This document shows, piece after piece, positions 47,640 to 56,920 of a stretch of DNA of 64,000 nucleotides. The notes under the pieces are model-generated. The model was not told the origin of the DNA and made no database searches. It saw only the letters and a list, made by a program, of their open reading frames with translations. A program made the position numbers and the translations under genes. The stretch is from Calditrichota bacterium (lineage in GTDB: Bacteria > Calditrichota > Calditrichia > Calditrichales > Calditrichaceae), in assembly GCA_024278755.1 (NCBI GenBank), contig JAJRSO010000008.1, positions 18,538 through 82,537 of the forward strand. The letters are read 5' to 3'. Position 1 is the stretch's first letter; every line of letters starts with the position of its first letter.

Positions 47640-48307
47640 AAAAATTGTCCTGCCATTCTTTTGATATATTTGGAAGCTTGCGTTGTGCCGCCAGTTTTTT
47701 TTGGCAGGCACTTATTGATTAATGAACAAGAATTACATTTTTTTGAATATTCTGCCTTTGGGGTTTTTCTCGTTCGAAACATCTCGTGAATTTTTTGCGC
47801 GGTTTTTTCTGTTTGGCCGCGCAGTTCTTCGGTAAAAACAACCAAGTGTCTTCGCCTGCTCTTTCCGTAGAACAGGGCACCTTCGGGTATATTAATGTCT
47901 AACATTTCTTCGAGACATACAGCCTGGGCACAAAGCTGTACCTCATCCGAGTGGTCCCGTTTTGGTTTCCCGTGTTTGTATTCCACCGGAAAAGCAGACC
48001 ATCTACCGGAAAAACCCGACAGAGTACAGCCGGCACCTGTGTTTTTTATTTTATTAAATTCAACAATATCTGTTTGGCCGGACAAGCCCAGTCTTTTAGA
48101 AAACAAACGCAGACCGTGTGCAATAATTTTATTTACCCGTTTTTCATATTTTGTTTCGTGGGCCTTTTCGTGCATAATCCGGCCTAAGGCGGTAAGCATG
48201 TTTTCAGTCCAAACCTGTTCAACATGAATCAATGCGCATTGCCTTGGACAAAACAGGAAATGCTGTAATGCAGAAAGCAGAATATAGTCATTTTCCTCGT
48301 AATTCAT
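47636..48307 (-). CDS. cas4: CRISPR-associated exonuclease Cas4
   Basis: This 223-aa RecB-like nuclease has the Fe-S cysteines FCPRQC at about residue 20 and CNSCSLINKC near residue 193. The nuclease motifs include 'SGQTDIVEF' and 'AFPVEYKHGK', with a QxxxY-type helix 'EVQLCAQAVCLEEML'. Cas4 trims prespacers and sets PAM choice. It is separated from cas7 by about 730 bp because of the DUF559 insertion. Confidence 0.95.
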   Translation of the reverse strand: MNYEENDYILLSALQHFLFCPRQCALIHVEQVWTENMLTALGRIMHEKAHETKYEKRVNKIIAHGLRLFSKRLGLSGQTDIVEFNKIKNTGAGCTLSGFSGRWSAFPVEYKHGKPKRDHSDEVQLCAQAVCLEEMLDINIPEGALFYGKSRRRHLVVFTEELRGQTEKTAQKIHEMFRTRKTPKAEYSKKCNSCSLINKCLPKKTGGTTQASKYIKRMAGQFL

Positions 48308-48360
48308 TTTACCTCTTTTAGTCCCCCTGATTCAACAGAGAAAACCCAGTGTACGATATG

Positions 48361-48407
48361 ACCGTTCCCTTCCCTGTTGCATCAGGGAAGGGTTAGGGTT
48401 GGGTAAG
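48361..48407 (+). repeat. 47-bp direct repeat, left flank of the DUF559 gene
   Basis: ACCGTTCCCTTCCCT-GTTGCATC-AGGGAAGGG followed by a G-rich tail GTTAGGGTTGGGTAAG. Identical to 48935-48981. Confidence 0.85.
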
Positions 48408-48531
48408 ATTTGAACACTTTTTATAAATCCTTGGTTCGTTTTATTTTCTTACCCCCTGCGGTCCCCCTGATTCAACAGGGGGACATATTAGCCACAAACG
48501 ATTTGAAATATTAGGATCACTTTTTTGCATT

Positions 48532-48927
48532 TTAGATTGCGCATATTTGATCTTTAATACAAATTAGGACCTTATTAATATTTTCTAATACATCCGTATT
48601 CTTGAACCGAATTACTTTAATCTTTTTTAAAGACAACAGTTCTGTTCTAGCCTGATCATATTCCTTTTGACTTTCATGAACTCCGCCATCAACTTCAATA
48701 ATAAGCCGTAGCTTATGGCAATAAAAATCCGCAATAAAAAATTTTAATCTATCATCCTTTTTATAAAAAACCGGATGCTGAAACAAAAATTTATAGTCCA
48801 TAAACTGCTTTCCCTTTAGCTTTGTCCATAAAGCTTTTTCCGCTTCAGTGGGGTTAGCCCTCATTTGGCAAGCTAATTGTCTTGCAATTTGCTGGGGTCT
48901 TAATCGCTGTTTATACATAAGCAACAA
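48532..48927 (-). CDS. DUF559 (Vsr/restriction-like) endonuclease inside the cas operon
   Basis: This 131-aa protein has 'MRANPTEAEKALWTKLKGKQ' at the N-terminus and the PD-(D/E)XK-like core 'FIADFYCHKLRLIIEVDGG' followed by H ('VDGGVHESQKEYD'), the DUF559 signature. The family resembles very-short-patch-repair nucleases; its role is not well established. It lies between cas7 and cas4, which are normally adjacent in type I-C loci, and is flanked by identical direct repeats carrying a palindrome. That points to insertion as part of a small mobile or homing-like unit. Direction matches the cas genes, so the operon may still be read through it. Confidence 0.88.
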   Translation of the reverse strand: MLLMYKQRLRPQQIARQLACQMRANPTEAEKALWTKLKGKQFMDYKFLFQHPVFYKKDDRLKFFIADFYCHKLRLIIEVDGGVHESQKEYDQARTELLSLKKIKVIRFKNTDVLENINKVLICIKDQICAI

Positions 48928-48934
48928 CCTTTTT

Positions 48935-48981
48935 ACCGTTCCCTTCCCTGTTGCATCAGGGAAGGGTTAGGGTTGGGTAAG
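48935..48981 (+). repeat. 47-bp direct repeat, right flank of the DUF559 gene
   Basis: Exact second copy of 48361-48407, 574 bp away. Further shared words ('TTACCCCCTG', 'TGATTCAACAG'-like) extend the similarity beyond the 47 bp on both sides. Confidence 0.85.
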
Positions 48982-49034
48982 CTTTGGCAAATTTACCAGC
49001 GACTGTTAACGGGTTCATTTTTACCCCCTGTTGA

Positions 49035-49874
49035 TCAGGCTAACTTATTTTCGTACGTAACCCGGGAAGGAACGCCGCTTTCGTCAAATAGAAGTTCATA
49101 GTCCGACCAGTTTCTTGGCAAATCTGTTTTCTTTTCTATTGTAACCAGATCGAATAACTGACCGGAACGGGCGTTTCCCAGATGTGAATCGTGTTTAAAC
49201 ACAATCAAAGCGCGGGGATTCATTTCGCCTCTGGCAGCGGCGCGGTCGTGCTCAAAAGCATTTATCAGCGCTTCCCAAAGTAATTCCAGATCCTTTTCTG
49301 AGAAACCAGATTTAACGGCGTCAACTGCCGAGATAAATCCATGCATCCTGTATAAACCGTAAGGCACGGTAGCTTTACGTCCGAAGGTGGAAGCATTCTC
49401 GCGTTTTTCCTGTTTTTTAGCGTCCTCTTCAGTTGTTACGGCACAGCGGGTAATGGAATGCTCGGCCTGGAAAATACGGTCTACTGAGCGGGAAAAGGTA
49501 AACTGCACCGGGCCGCGTATCGTCCCTGCTGGTTTTTTACCGGTACTCAGAACGGCGCCAAATGTACGGATATCAAAATAAACTTTACTTAAATCCCGCT
49601 GTCTTTCTTCAGTTGCATCACCGTCCACTTTTTCTATAATCGTATTTAAAACCTGCCCGTGACGGATAAATATATCATAGGGTGCGGTAAGGCTGTGTTT
49701 CAAAGATACGTAGTCGCGCACTTTGCGTTTAATGGCCACATCTGTAACCAAACCATGCTGATTTTCAGCGTCAACGCGAGGCAGGTTTGCCTGATCGGGG
49801 TCGCCATTGGGATTACCATCTTTTACGTCAAACAGATATACAAAATCATAGCGGTTTTTTATTGGATTACTCAT
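49035..49874 (-). CDS. cas7: CRISPR-associated protein Cas7 (Csd2, type I-C)
   Basis: This 279-aa backbone protein of Cascade begins 'YDFVYLFDVKDGNPNGDPDQ', then 'DAENQHGLVTDVAIKRKVRDY', split; both are Csd2 hallmarks of the RAMP fold. It binds the crRNA along its length. Its start overlaps the cas8c stop. Its TGA stop (49037-49035) lies inside a CCCCCTGTTGATCAGG palindrome-type sequence belonging to the inserted DUF559 element, so the last residues may have changed on insertion. Confidence 0.95.
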   Translation of the reverse strand: MSNPIKNRYDFVYLFDVKDGNPNGDPDQANLPRVDAENQHGLVTDVAIKRKVRDYVSLKHSLTAPYDIFIRHGQVLNTIIEKVDGDATEERQRDLSKVYFDIRTFGAVLSTGKKPAGTIRGPVQFTFSRSVDRIFQAEHSITRCAVTTEEDAKKQEKRENASTFGRKATVPYGLYRMHGFISAVDAVKSGFSEKDLELLWEALINAFEHDRAAARGEMNPRALIVFKHDSHLGNARSGQLFDLVTIEKKTDLPRNWSDYELLFDESGVPSRVTYENKLA

Positions 49875-51684
49875 TTTCGGTCTCCTCGTTATCGTTTAAC
49901 TGATTTTTCTTTTCCATTGCTTTTGCATAACTTTCATGTTTTTGATGGTAATAGCCAAGGGCAAACTGGCCCTGTTCTTCAAGGGTAAGCGAAGCTGGAA
50001 AATCCGGCAGCAAGGCGCAAAGTCCCTGAAGTTCTTTGTCTAAATTTACGGCATAGCCCGGTTTGTCCGATCGCAGTTTGGATAAATGATTTTGTGATAG
50101 TTTCATTAAACGGCCAAAAGCCGGCGCAGGAGTCGTTGAGGCAAAAGAGAAAAAACGATCACGGATACCCGCATTTAATTCTGACCCCAGCGCAGCCTGT
50201 TGTATTTTTTCCAAAACCGAAAAAATACGACCGCTTAAATAGGCCGGGTTGTTGTTTTCATTATCCAGTTTTTCTTTCATTTTAAAACCTCCGGTTTGTT
50301 TATTAAAATTTCGGTTTAATACCAATTTTATCAGCGCCGCACGTTCTTTAGTAAAAGGGTCTCTTTTATCCTCTTCAGTTCCGGCCAGGCAAACCCGTTT
50401 TAAAACAGCGCTAAGAATCCACAAAGGCGGAGCGCCACCTTTTATTGCGGCCTTCCAAAGATAAGCGGCAACCCGGCTTTGGGTGGTATCGTTTTTTATT
50501 TTTTCGTTGGCAGCCGAACGGGACAAGGCATAGAGGGAAGAGTACTTGGTTTCGTTATACGAAATTATTTTTATATCTTCAAACCATCCGGCAATACTAC
50601 GGCGATACTCCTTTAAACTGATCTCCAGCCAATCCCGAATAGCAATACGCGCAGCTGCTCCGGAAAGCGTACAGGAATAAAAAATATCTTCTTCCATAAA
50701 TTGCTCTACCGTTTCATTTCCTGAAACAACAGACTGAATTAATTTACTTACTGTTTGTTCATCCGGTTCTTCTAAGATATCAATCTCATTTACCTCCCGG
50801 TTATCTTTGGTCCAGAAAATAACAGCAGTGTCGGCGCCAAGATTTTTACGGTGTTTATATTTAAAGTATTTTTTCTTTTCCCCATCCGCCGGTATTTCAT
50901 CACCTTCATTTAATAAATAATTAAGTCCTTCCACATATTTCCTTGCACAAACTGTGCAAAAAGATGAATTTAGGTTACCTCTAAGATTGTAAGATTCAAA
51001 TGCTTTTTCATTGTATGAGACCAGCGCACATCCGGCTGACTGTCCGTCAGGAACCCGTTTTATCATACCGTGTGGCTGATCGATTACCGGATATTTATTT
51101 TAGCCACAAATAGAGCATCTTTTTTTACCTGATTTGGAAATGATTTCTTTTTGATTTCTTTCAAACTTTGAAATAATTGAAACATACACTTCTTCTTTTT
51201 CATGAATGCGTTTATCCTCGCCCACGAGACGAAACGCCATATTCCCAATTTGTTTGATTCCATCAAGTATTGCCGGAAAAGCTGCAAACGCCTTTTCATA
51301 TCCACCTTCCTTGTTTTTTCCATAGAAAAGAAAAACCGGGGCCAAAGCGGAAACATCTTGGTACGCTGATAATTTTTCAATAAATAAATGGTGTTTTACT
51401 CTAGCCGATTTTTTTGATTTCTCGTCTGATTTTTCTTTTGTATCAAAACATAGTACCTCTTCGGGCTTATCAAGCAAAAAACGGGCGCTTCCCTTTTTTG
51501 ATACCAAAGCTTCTGCTTGTGTAGATATCTTACCCACATTCTGAAATGCAAAAAAAGAACCGTCCGGCTTTATCAGTAAATCAAACATTATATACTCTTC
51601 TTTCAGAGCATCATGGATAAATTTTCCTTCATCCTGTTGTTGGCGCAGCTGTTCTCCAAACAAGCACAGTTCCCTAATCATCAA
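49867..51684 (-). pseudogene. cas8c: CRISPR-associated Cas8c (Csd1), cut by in-frame TAA at codon 195
   Basis: ATG 51684 overlaps the cas5 stop. The frame reads 194 codons to TAA (51102-51100) and continues unbroken 'NKYPVIDQPHGMIKRVP...' to 49867, 605 codons in all, the normal length of Csd1. The TAA falls between the two halves of a probable Cys4 zinc knuckle: CSICG just before it and CTVCARKYVEGLNYLL after it. Cas8c recognises the PAM and holds the target. The C-terminal 399-codon frame (ATG 51066) stays open, so the small subunit Cas11c, known to be translated from within cas8c in this subtype, could still be made. Interference is doubtful unless the TAA is read through or is an error. 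Confidence 0.88.
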
Positions 51685-52411
51685 CAGCCTCTCTTTCTTC
51701 CGACTGTTTAAAATCGTAGAGTAACGCCGAAAGTTCCAGGTCGCTTTGTGGCTGAAAATGGGTTGCTTCCATCATCTTTTCATTTTCAGCTACCTCACAG
51801 TTTAATACACCCTGATTAATAGATACATCATAAAAAAACAACGGCCTGGGTTTACCATTATCATAAAAAATATCGAACAGCATACTACCAATGGGGATTG
51901 TGTCGGGAATCGGTTTGTCCGCTTCGACCGCTTCCATAAATTCCGCGGCGAACTCGCGTGTTCCTAAAAAGGGTCGTCGAAAACACTGGCCTTTGTGCAC
52001 ACGACGTTTGAACATTTCCAGATATTTAATCGGTGGATTTTTCGAACTGAATTTTTCCTGATATATGGAAGCCTCAATAACGTAGGCGACGTCTTTTAGA
52101 ATGATACTGTTTCTCTGCGCACGATGTTTTGGTTTAAATCTGTTATCCAATGCATCAATTTCAACTGGGTTATTTCCCTGTTTTGATTTTAATTCATTCC
52201 GCTTCACCGAATCGAAACGCACCGGCTTTAGAACCAGAATTCGGCGCACATACCATTTAAATTCCGGTTTCCACAGGATGGAATCTAAAATGCCCCGCGC
52301 CGCCGATGGCGTCATACAGGGATAGGTCATCCGTTCCACTTTTAAATCCGGACGGGTAAAACAAGCATAGTCACCCGTTACTTTAACCCGCACAATTTCT
52401 TTAGCTAACAT
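51674..52411 (-). CDS. cas5: CRISPR-associated protein Cas5c (Cas5d, crRNA-processing)
   Basis: This 245-aa protein has the RAMP pattern 'VRVKVTGDYACFTRPDLKVER', split, and 'TYPCMTPSAARGILDSILWKP'. In type I-C it replaces Cas6 and cuts the precursor crRNA 5' of the repeat handle. 'LDNRFKPKHRAQRNSIILKD' holds the Lys/His region used in processing. Starts 12 bases after cas3 and overlaps cas8c. Confidence 0.94.
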   Translation of the reverse strand: MLAKEIVRVKVTGDYACFTRPDLKVERMTYPCMTPSAARGILDSILWKPEFKWYVRRILVLKPVRFDSVKRNELKSKQGNNPVEIDALDNRFKPKHRAQRNSIILKDVAYVIEASIYQEKFSSKNPPIKYLEMFKRRVHKGQCFRRPFLGTREFAAEFMEAVEADKPIPDTIPIGSMLFDIFYDNGKPRPLFFYDVSINQGVLNCEVAENEKMMEATHFQPQSDLELSALLYDFKQSEEREAVDD

Positions 52412-52423
52412 ATTGACCTCCTT

Positions 52424-54580
52424 TTATATTATTGTTTCCGCCAAATTAATATCTTCGACTATTCCGCTATCCATATGGTAATTACCAAACCACACCCTAA
52501 ATCCCGGTGATTTTTCTTCCCACATTTCCAGATTCCGGTTTAAAAAGGCATCGTACACCTGAACCGAATATAGCTGAACTTCCCTGAAATCATCCCGCGA
52601 CAAACCCGGTTTATATTTTAAACGTTCATACAATTCTTTTGAACTTTGATTATAATTCCATATAAATAACGATTTCGTTGGATTGTCGACGATACGATAA
52701 ATAGCAGCAGTCGTTTTAAAATTAAAACTCTTTCGGCTATTATTTACCCTTTTCCTGTCGTCGTCTACATATAGTTTAAGGGCGCTTAAATAGTATTCTG
52801 TGTAAAACGATGGGTCATAGATTATTTCAAAATCATTATTCAGTAATTCCAGCGTATGATCACTGAGAGAGGAATAGAGGGGATCGGGCATTGTTTTATC
52901 GCTTAAACGGAATACGTAAACCTCTCCGCTGTTTTCCAAATTCCCTTCGCGATTACAACGGCCGGCGGCCTGGATAATAGAATCGAGTGGGGCGTGTTCC
53001 CGAAAAACAACGGGGAAATCCAGATCCACCCCGGCTTCAATTAATTGGGTTGAGGCCACGAAAGTTCTCTTGTTTGTTTTCTTTATTTCAGACTTTATTC
53101 TGCCGATTACATCCTTTCTATGCGCCGGGCACATAGAAGTGGAAAGATGAAAACAGATGTCCCACTCGGAACTCAGCTCCGCCAATTCAAACGCCTGCAG
53201 TGCTTTCTTTTTAGTGTTAAAAACAGCAAGAAGCGCCTTTCGTTTTTTGCCCGCTTTTTGAATAATAGTTTCAATATCCTGTTCGGATTGCTTATCGAAT
53301 GTATACTTAACCCGTTGCGACACTTTAAATAGTTCGACAGGGTTTTCCACAAGGGGAAAAATGAAATCAATTCCATTTTCAAACTGCCGGTTTTTCTCAA
53401 ATGCCGGCTGCGTTGCCGTACAAAACAGAAAAGATGTCTTCATCATTCTCTGTACATTTTTTAACATTGTCAGGGTGGGCGTCACCAGTTCTTTGGGCAG
53501 GATTTGCACCTCATCGAAAATAACGACAGCATTGGCAATATTATGCACTTTCCGGCATTTGGATGGTTTGTTTGAAAATAGCGATTCAAAAAATTGCACT
53601 GTTGTGGTAATGATAATCGGATAGTCCCAGTTTTCCGTTGCCAGTTTCTGGATACTTTTTTCTCCGTCATTTATTTTACTATCGTTCTCTTCGTTATACG
53701 ATGAATGATGTTCCAGTACAACCTTTTTCCCAAAGATGCGTTTTAATTCCAATGCGGTTTGATCGATGATATTTACAAAAGGAAGGACTATAATAATCCT
53801 CTTAAGATGATTATATTTTGCATGCAAAAGCGCCCAGTTTACTGAGGTCAGTGTTTTCCCCAATCCAGTTGGCAGATTTAATGAAAAGAACCCTTGTTTC
53901 ATCTGTGCTTTGCTGAGTGCAAAAATACGTGCTTCATTCCGTAATTGATTAATTTTCCCTTTTTTATTTTTTGAGCTAAGTTCGTTTTCGATTTTAGCTA
54001 ATAAAAAATTATAGTTCAGCTCCAAATGCATTCTTTTTACAGATGAAACAAGATTAAAATGTCTCTCGGTATCCAGCCAGTCCGCGTCGGTTAAAGCGCT
54101 GAATAAATAACGCACAAAGAGTTCGCGTTCAAAGATATTTTCATAAGTTGGTTTTTGAATAAGGAAATCATTTTTCGTTAAATTCAGTTCTTCCATGAAA
54201 GTATCAGTTAATTCCTTAAATTCCGGTAAATCTGTTTTTATAAATTTATCCGTGCTAATTTGCCAATCAATTTTATCAGGTAATCCCTTATGGTGGCCGT
54301 CAATGGCAAATGAGGCTTCATTCAATTTTAATTTCCTCGCCAAAGCGGCACCCCAGGCCGCATGCGGAGTACGTGGACCATTCTCCAGTAGATATTCTTG
54401 AAAAGCCTTTTGGTATTTACCAAAATCATGTAATAGTCCGGTCAAATAAAATATATCTTTGTACATCATATTGGATAATAATGATACCATTATACCGGCT
54501 GATGAATAAAGATGATCAGCTAGAAAATGAGTTTGTTCTTCATCATTTTCTGAATGGGCAATCGGCTTGGATTTCAACAT
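52424..54580 (-). CDS. cas3: CRISPR-associated helicase/nuclease Cas3
   Basis: This 718-aa protein has an N-terminal HD nuclease domain with 'LLHDFGKYQKAF' (His51, Asp52) and further His at 73 and 96-97. The SF2 helicase follows with Walker A LPTGLGKT (236-243), DEVQ box VIFDEVQ (356-359) and motif 'STQLIEAGVDLDFPVVFRE' plus 'QAAGRCNREG'. It degrades target DNA after Cascade binding. 57 bases separate it from the SWIM gene upstream. Confidence 0.96.
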   Translation of the reverse strand: MLKSKPIAHSENDEEQTHFLADHLYSSAGIMVSLLSNMMYKDIFYLTGLLHDFGKYQKAFQEYLLENGPRTPHAAWGAALARKLKLNEASFAIDGHHKGLPDKIDWQISTDKFIKTDLPEFKELTDTFMEELNLTKNDFLIQKPTYENIFERELFVRYLFSALTDADWLDTERHFNLVSSVKRMHLELNYNFLLAKIENELSSKNKKGKINQLRNEARIFALSKAQMKQGFFSLNLPTGLGKTLTSVNWALLHAKYNHLKRIIIVLPFVNIIDQTALELKRIFGKKVVLEHHSSYNEENDSKINDGEKSIQKLATENWDYPIIITTTVQFFESLFSNKPSKCRKVHNIANAVVIFDEVQILPKELVTPTLTMLKNVQRMMKTSFLFCTATQPAFEKNRQFENGIDFIFPLVENPVELFKVSQRVKYTFDKQSEQDIETIIQKAGKKRKALLAVFNTKKKALQAFELAELSSEWDICFHLSTSMCPAHRKDVIGRIKSEIKKTNKRTFVASTQLIEAGVDLDFPVVFREHAPLDSIIQAAGRCNREGNLENSGEVYVFRLSDKTMPDPLYSSLSDHTLELLNNDFEIIYDPSFYTEYYLSALKLYVDDDRKRVNNSRKSFNFKTTAAIYRIVDNPTKSLFIWNYNQSSKELYERLKYKPGLSRDDFREVQLYSVQVYDAFLNRNLEMWEEKSPGFRVWFGNYHMDSGIVEDINLAETII

Positions 54581-54637
54581 TTTTTTTCTTTCATTTCCAT
54601 ATAGAGCGTTTCTGATATTTATTTTTAGAAATGTAAA

Positions 54638-56362
54638 TTACGGCAACCCTGCTTTACCGAATTCGTCCTTCATAGCCCGGCGGTTACTGAATTTATCATA
54701 TAAATGCCTGATAAAATTTTGCGCCATTTCAGACGTTTTTTTATCCTTTATTTTGTATAAAAGCTTTAACCACTCGGCGGTCTGCCGGTAATAATTCCGC
54801 CCTGTATTTTCATCTAAATATTTTTCTGCAAGTATCGAGATAATTTTATATACCTGGTCAGGATAAATATTGACAATCGGACGCAGATAGGCCACCGCCG
54901 GACTTGAGCCCGATTTTTTTTGTGCATGCGTTAAAAGATTTTCATAGGCCTTTTCTTCAACCAAAAGCTGGATATAAAACCGCTCTGTACTCCAGCTTCC
55001 CTCAAGGCTGTCAATAAATTCCCTGGCCGCTTCCGGTCCGTATGCCTTTTTAAACTCTTTAAATAATTTAATGGTTTGCACCTTTTGGGTATGCGCGCTT
55101 AGAATATTTTTATATAATTCAGGACTGTCTTTCGTGTTTAGGTATTTGTAAAAAAAGGGAATAAATATTTTATCAAAGCGAAAGGCAATATCCCAGGCCA
55201 ACTGAATTAATTTATCTTTATTGTTTTTAAAATGTTCCAGCAGCTTTTCGGCAACCCTTTGATTAACCCGGTAATATTTTTCTGCTGTTCTCAGCCATTT
55301 ATCCGCTTCATCTGTTTTTTCATAAATTAATAATAACAGTTCACAATAGTCTTCTTCTGCTAGACCCGAACTTTTTTTTAGGAATCCCAAAAGAGAGGCG
55401 GCAATATTTTTGGTTTTTATACAGCTCAGGAATAAAGCGTTAAAATCACTGAATTGATAGATTTGCCTTTTCCTTTTTTTATTAAAACGGCCAAAATAGA
55501 CCTCGATTAATTTCATATAAACTTGCTCTTCTACAGAAAGCGCAGCAAAACGGGATGTGAATTCATTTAATAATTGCATCACTATTATTTCTGCCAAATC
55601 GTACAATACTTCTTCCTCATAAATACATGCCGGATCGGTAATATCATCAAAATTAGCCGTACCGATTGCTTCGTATATTGCTAATATGTATTTAAAAGAA
55701 CCGATAATATTTCGCGTTTCCAATAATTCCAGAGCCTGGTTTTTATACTCCGATAGAATATCATCAAACTCGGCTTGCGCTCCGTCCTGCAATACCTGCC
55801 AGTCTTCCCGGTATCCGTACACTTCCGGTGCGCTATCATAAAAACGTGTAAAATCTTCTAAATCAAAATTTTCAATAGCTTTTCTAATTTCTTTTACCAA
55901 GGTATCAATTCGAATATCTGATCCTAAATCTTCCGCACCTTTTACCATTACCTCGAAACGCTTATACAGAACAGGATACTCTTTTAATGTATCCGCTAAG
56001 AACTTTTCTTTCTGCGGAGCAGTTGCTTTCTCTAATAATTCACTGATTTCTGGTTTAAGGATTTCGGCTAACTGTGGAGCCTTTATTTTAGCGGTTTTAT
56101 TTTTATTTTCTATCATCCACAAACCTAAGGCTATTTGGTGTTTACAGAAGTATTCATAAGGACAGTTGCAGGAAAACAAAAATCCGTCTTTTGTTTTTTC
56201 TGCCGTAACGGTATAACGGCGCGAGCCTAATACCGATGCAGTAACTTGTTTCTCTGTTACTTTAACTTTCCTTACCGCTCCTTCATTATATAAATCTTCA
56301 CCTCTCCAAAAAATCCGCTCAGGAACGATACTTTTTAAATATTCTTTCGATAATTCACTCAT
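54638..56362 (-). CDS. SWIM zinc-finger protein upstream of cas3
   Basis: ATG 56362 lies 8 bases after AAAGGAG; a longer frame to 56389 lacks such a site. The 574-aa protein has a SWIM finger near the N-terminus, C65-N-C67-x5-C73-x-H75 ('CNCPYEYFCKH'), followed by about 480 residues that look all-helical, perhaps a repeat scaffold. SWIM domains bind DNA or proteins. I know of no standard cas gene like this. It is 30 bases after the ORF6N gene and 57 bases before cas3, all in one direction, so it may be part of the cas transcript as a regulator or effector. Stand-alone SWIM proteins also occur elsewhere, so chance adjacency remains possible. Confidence 0.85.
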   Translation of the reverse strand: MSELSKEYLKSIVPERIFWRGEDLYNEGAVRKVKVTEKQVTASVLGSRRYTVTAEKTKDGFLFSCNCPYEYFCKHQIALGLWMIENKNKTAKIKAPQLAEILKPEISELLEKATAPQKEKFLADTLKEYPVLYKRFEVMVKGAEDLGSDIRIDTLVKEIRKAIENFDLEDFTRFYDSAPEVYGYREDWQVLQDGAQAEFDDILSEYKNQALELLETRNIIGSFKYILAIYEAIGTANFDDITDPACIYEEEVLYDLAEIIVMQLLNEFTSRFAALSVEEQVYMKLIEVYFGRFNKKRKRQIYQFSDFNALFLSCIKTKNIAASLLGFLKKSSGLAEEDYCELLLLIYEKTDEADKWLRTAEKYYRVNQRVAEKLLEHFKNNKDKLIQLAWDIAFRFDKIFIPFFYKYLNTKDSPELYKNILSAHTQKVQTIKLFKEFKKAYGPEAAREFIDSLEGSWSTERFYIQLLVEEKAYENLLTHAQKKSGSSPAVAYLRPIVNIYPDQVYKIISILAEKYLDENTGRNYYRQTAEWLKLLYKIKDKKTSEMAQNFIRHLYDKFSNRRAMKDEFGKAGLP

Positions 56363-56392
56363 CCATAAAACTCCTTTTACAAAAATCACCTT

Positions 56393-56764
56393 CTATTTCT
56401 TGTTTTCAAACATCAGCATCTGCCGCAAAGTACGCATAATCTGGATATTAACCTGAACGGCACGTTTACTGTTCAGTACCGAAGAAAGCATAGATACCCC
56501 CTGCTCGGTAAATGCATATGGCGCTTTTCGTCTGCCTCCCCATCTTGAAGTCGCAATTTGCGACTTCAAATTCATAAATTCTTCTTTCGTTAGCTGAAAC
56601 ATAAAATCTTCAGGAAATCTGTCTTTATTTCTTTTAACCTGTTCATTTATTCGTTTTGTTTCAACTCCATATAGAGCGGCCAAGTCCCGATCCGGCATCA
56701 CCTTCTGACCACGAATTAAATAAATCAGGTTCTCAATATTTTCAACCGGAATAACACTATTCAT
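56393..56764 (-). CDS. ORF6N domain protein (phage-type DNA-binding)
   Basis: This 123-aa protein matches ORF6N from '[20 protein letters not shown]' to '[20 protein letters not shown]', with the core '[16 protein letters not shown]'. It lacks the C-terminal coiled region present in most chromosomal relatives (usually 160-180 aa). The domain comes from phage antirepressors and binds DNA. It is directly upstream of the SWIM gene and may act as an autoregulator of the cas locus. Its leader region is duplicated at 58648-58718. Confidence 0.88.
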   Translation of the reverse strand: MNSVIPVENIENLIYLIRGQKVMPDRDLAALYGVETKRINEQVKRNKDRFPEDFMFQLTKEEFMNLKSQIATSRWGGRRKAPYAFTEQGVSMLSSVLNSKRAVQVNIQIMRTLRQMLMFENKK

Positions 56765-56826
56765 TGCAAACCTCCAAACAATAAAACCAGCGTTGGATCT
56801 CTTAAAAATATAAATACGAAAACCGT
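56761..56826. repeat. Duplicated leader of the ORF6N gene, copy 1
   Basis: 'TCATTGCAAACCTCC', 'AAAACCAGCGTTGGATCT' and 'TTAAAAATATAAAT' recur in order at 58648-58718 with only a few changes and one short indel. This copy contains the ORF6N start codon and its ribosome binding site. Confidence 0.7.
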
Positions 56827-56920
56827 TAAAACTAAAAGAAAGAATTATTAAAAACTACGTTGCTTTTTCTATGATACGCAATCTAATTTTGGCCTCTTTT
56901 CAACTCTTCTTACCCTGGTT

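Noticed and set aside
47640..47711. Longer Cas1 start
   Set aside because: The extra 24 codons lie wholly within cas4 in another frame; ATG 47639 forms the usual ATGA overlap and gives the normal Cas1 N-terminus.
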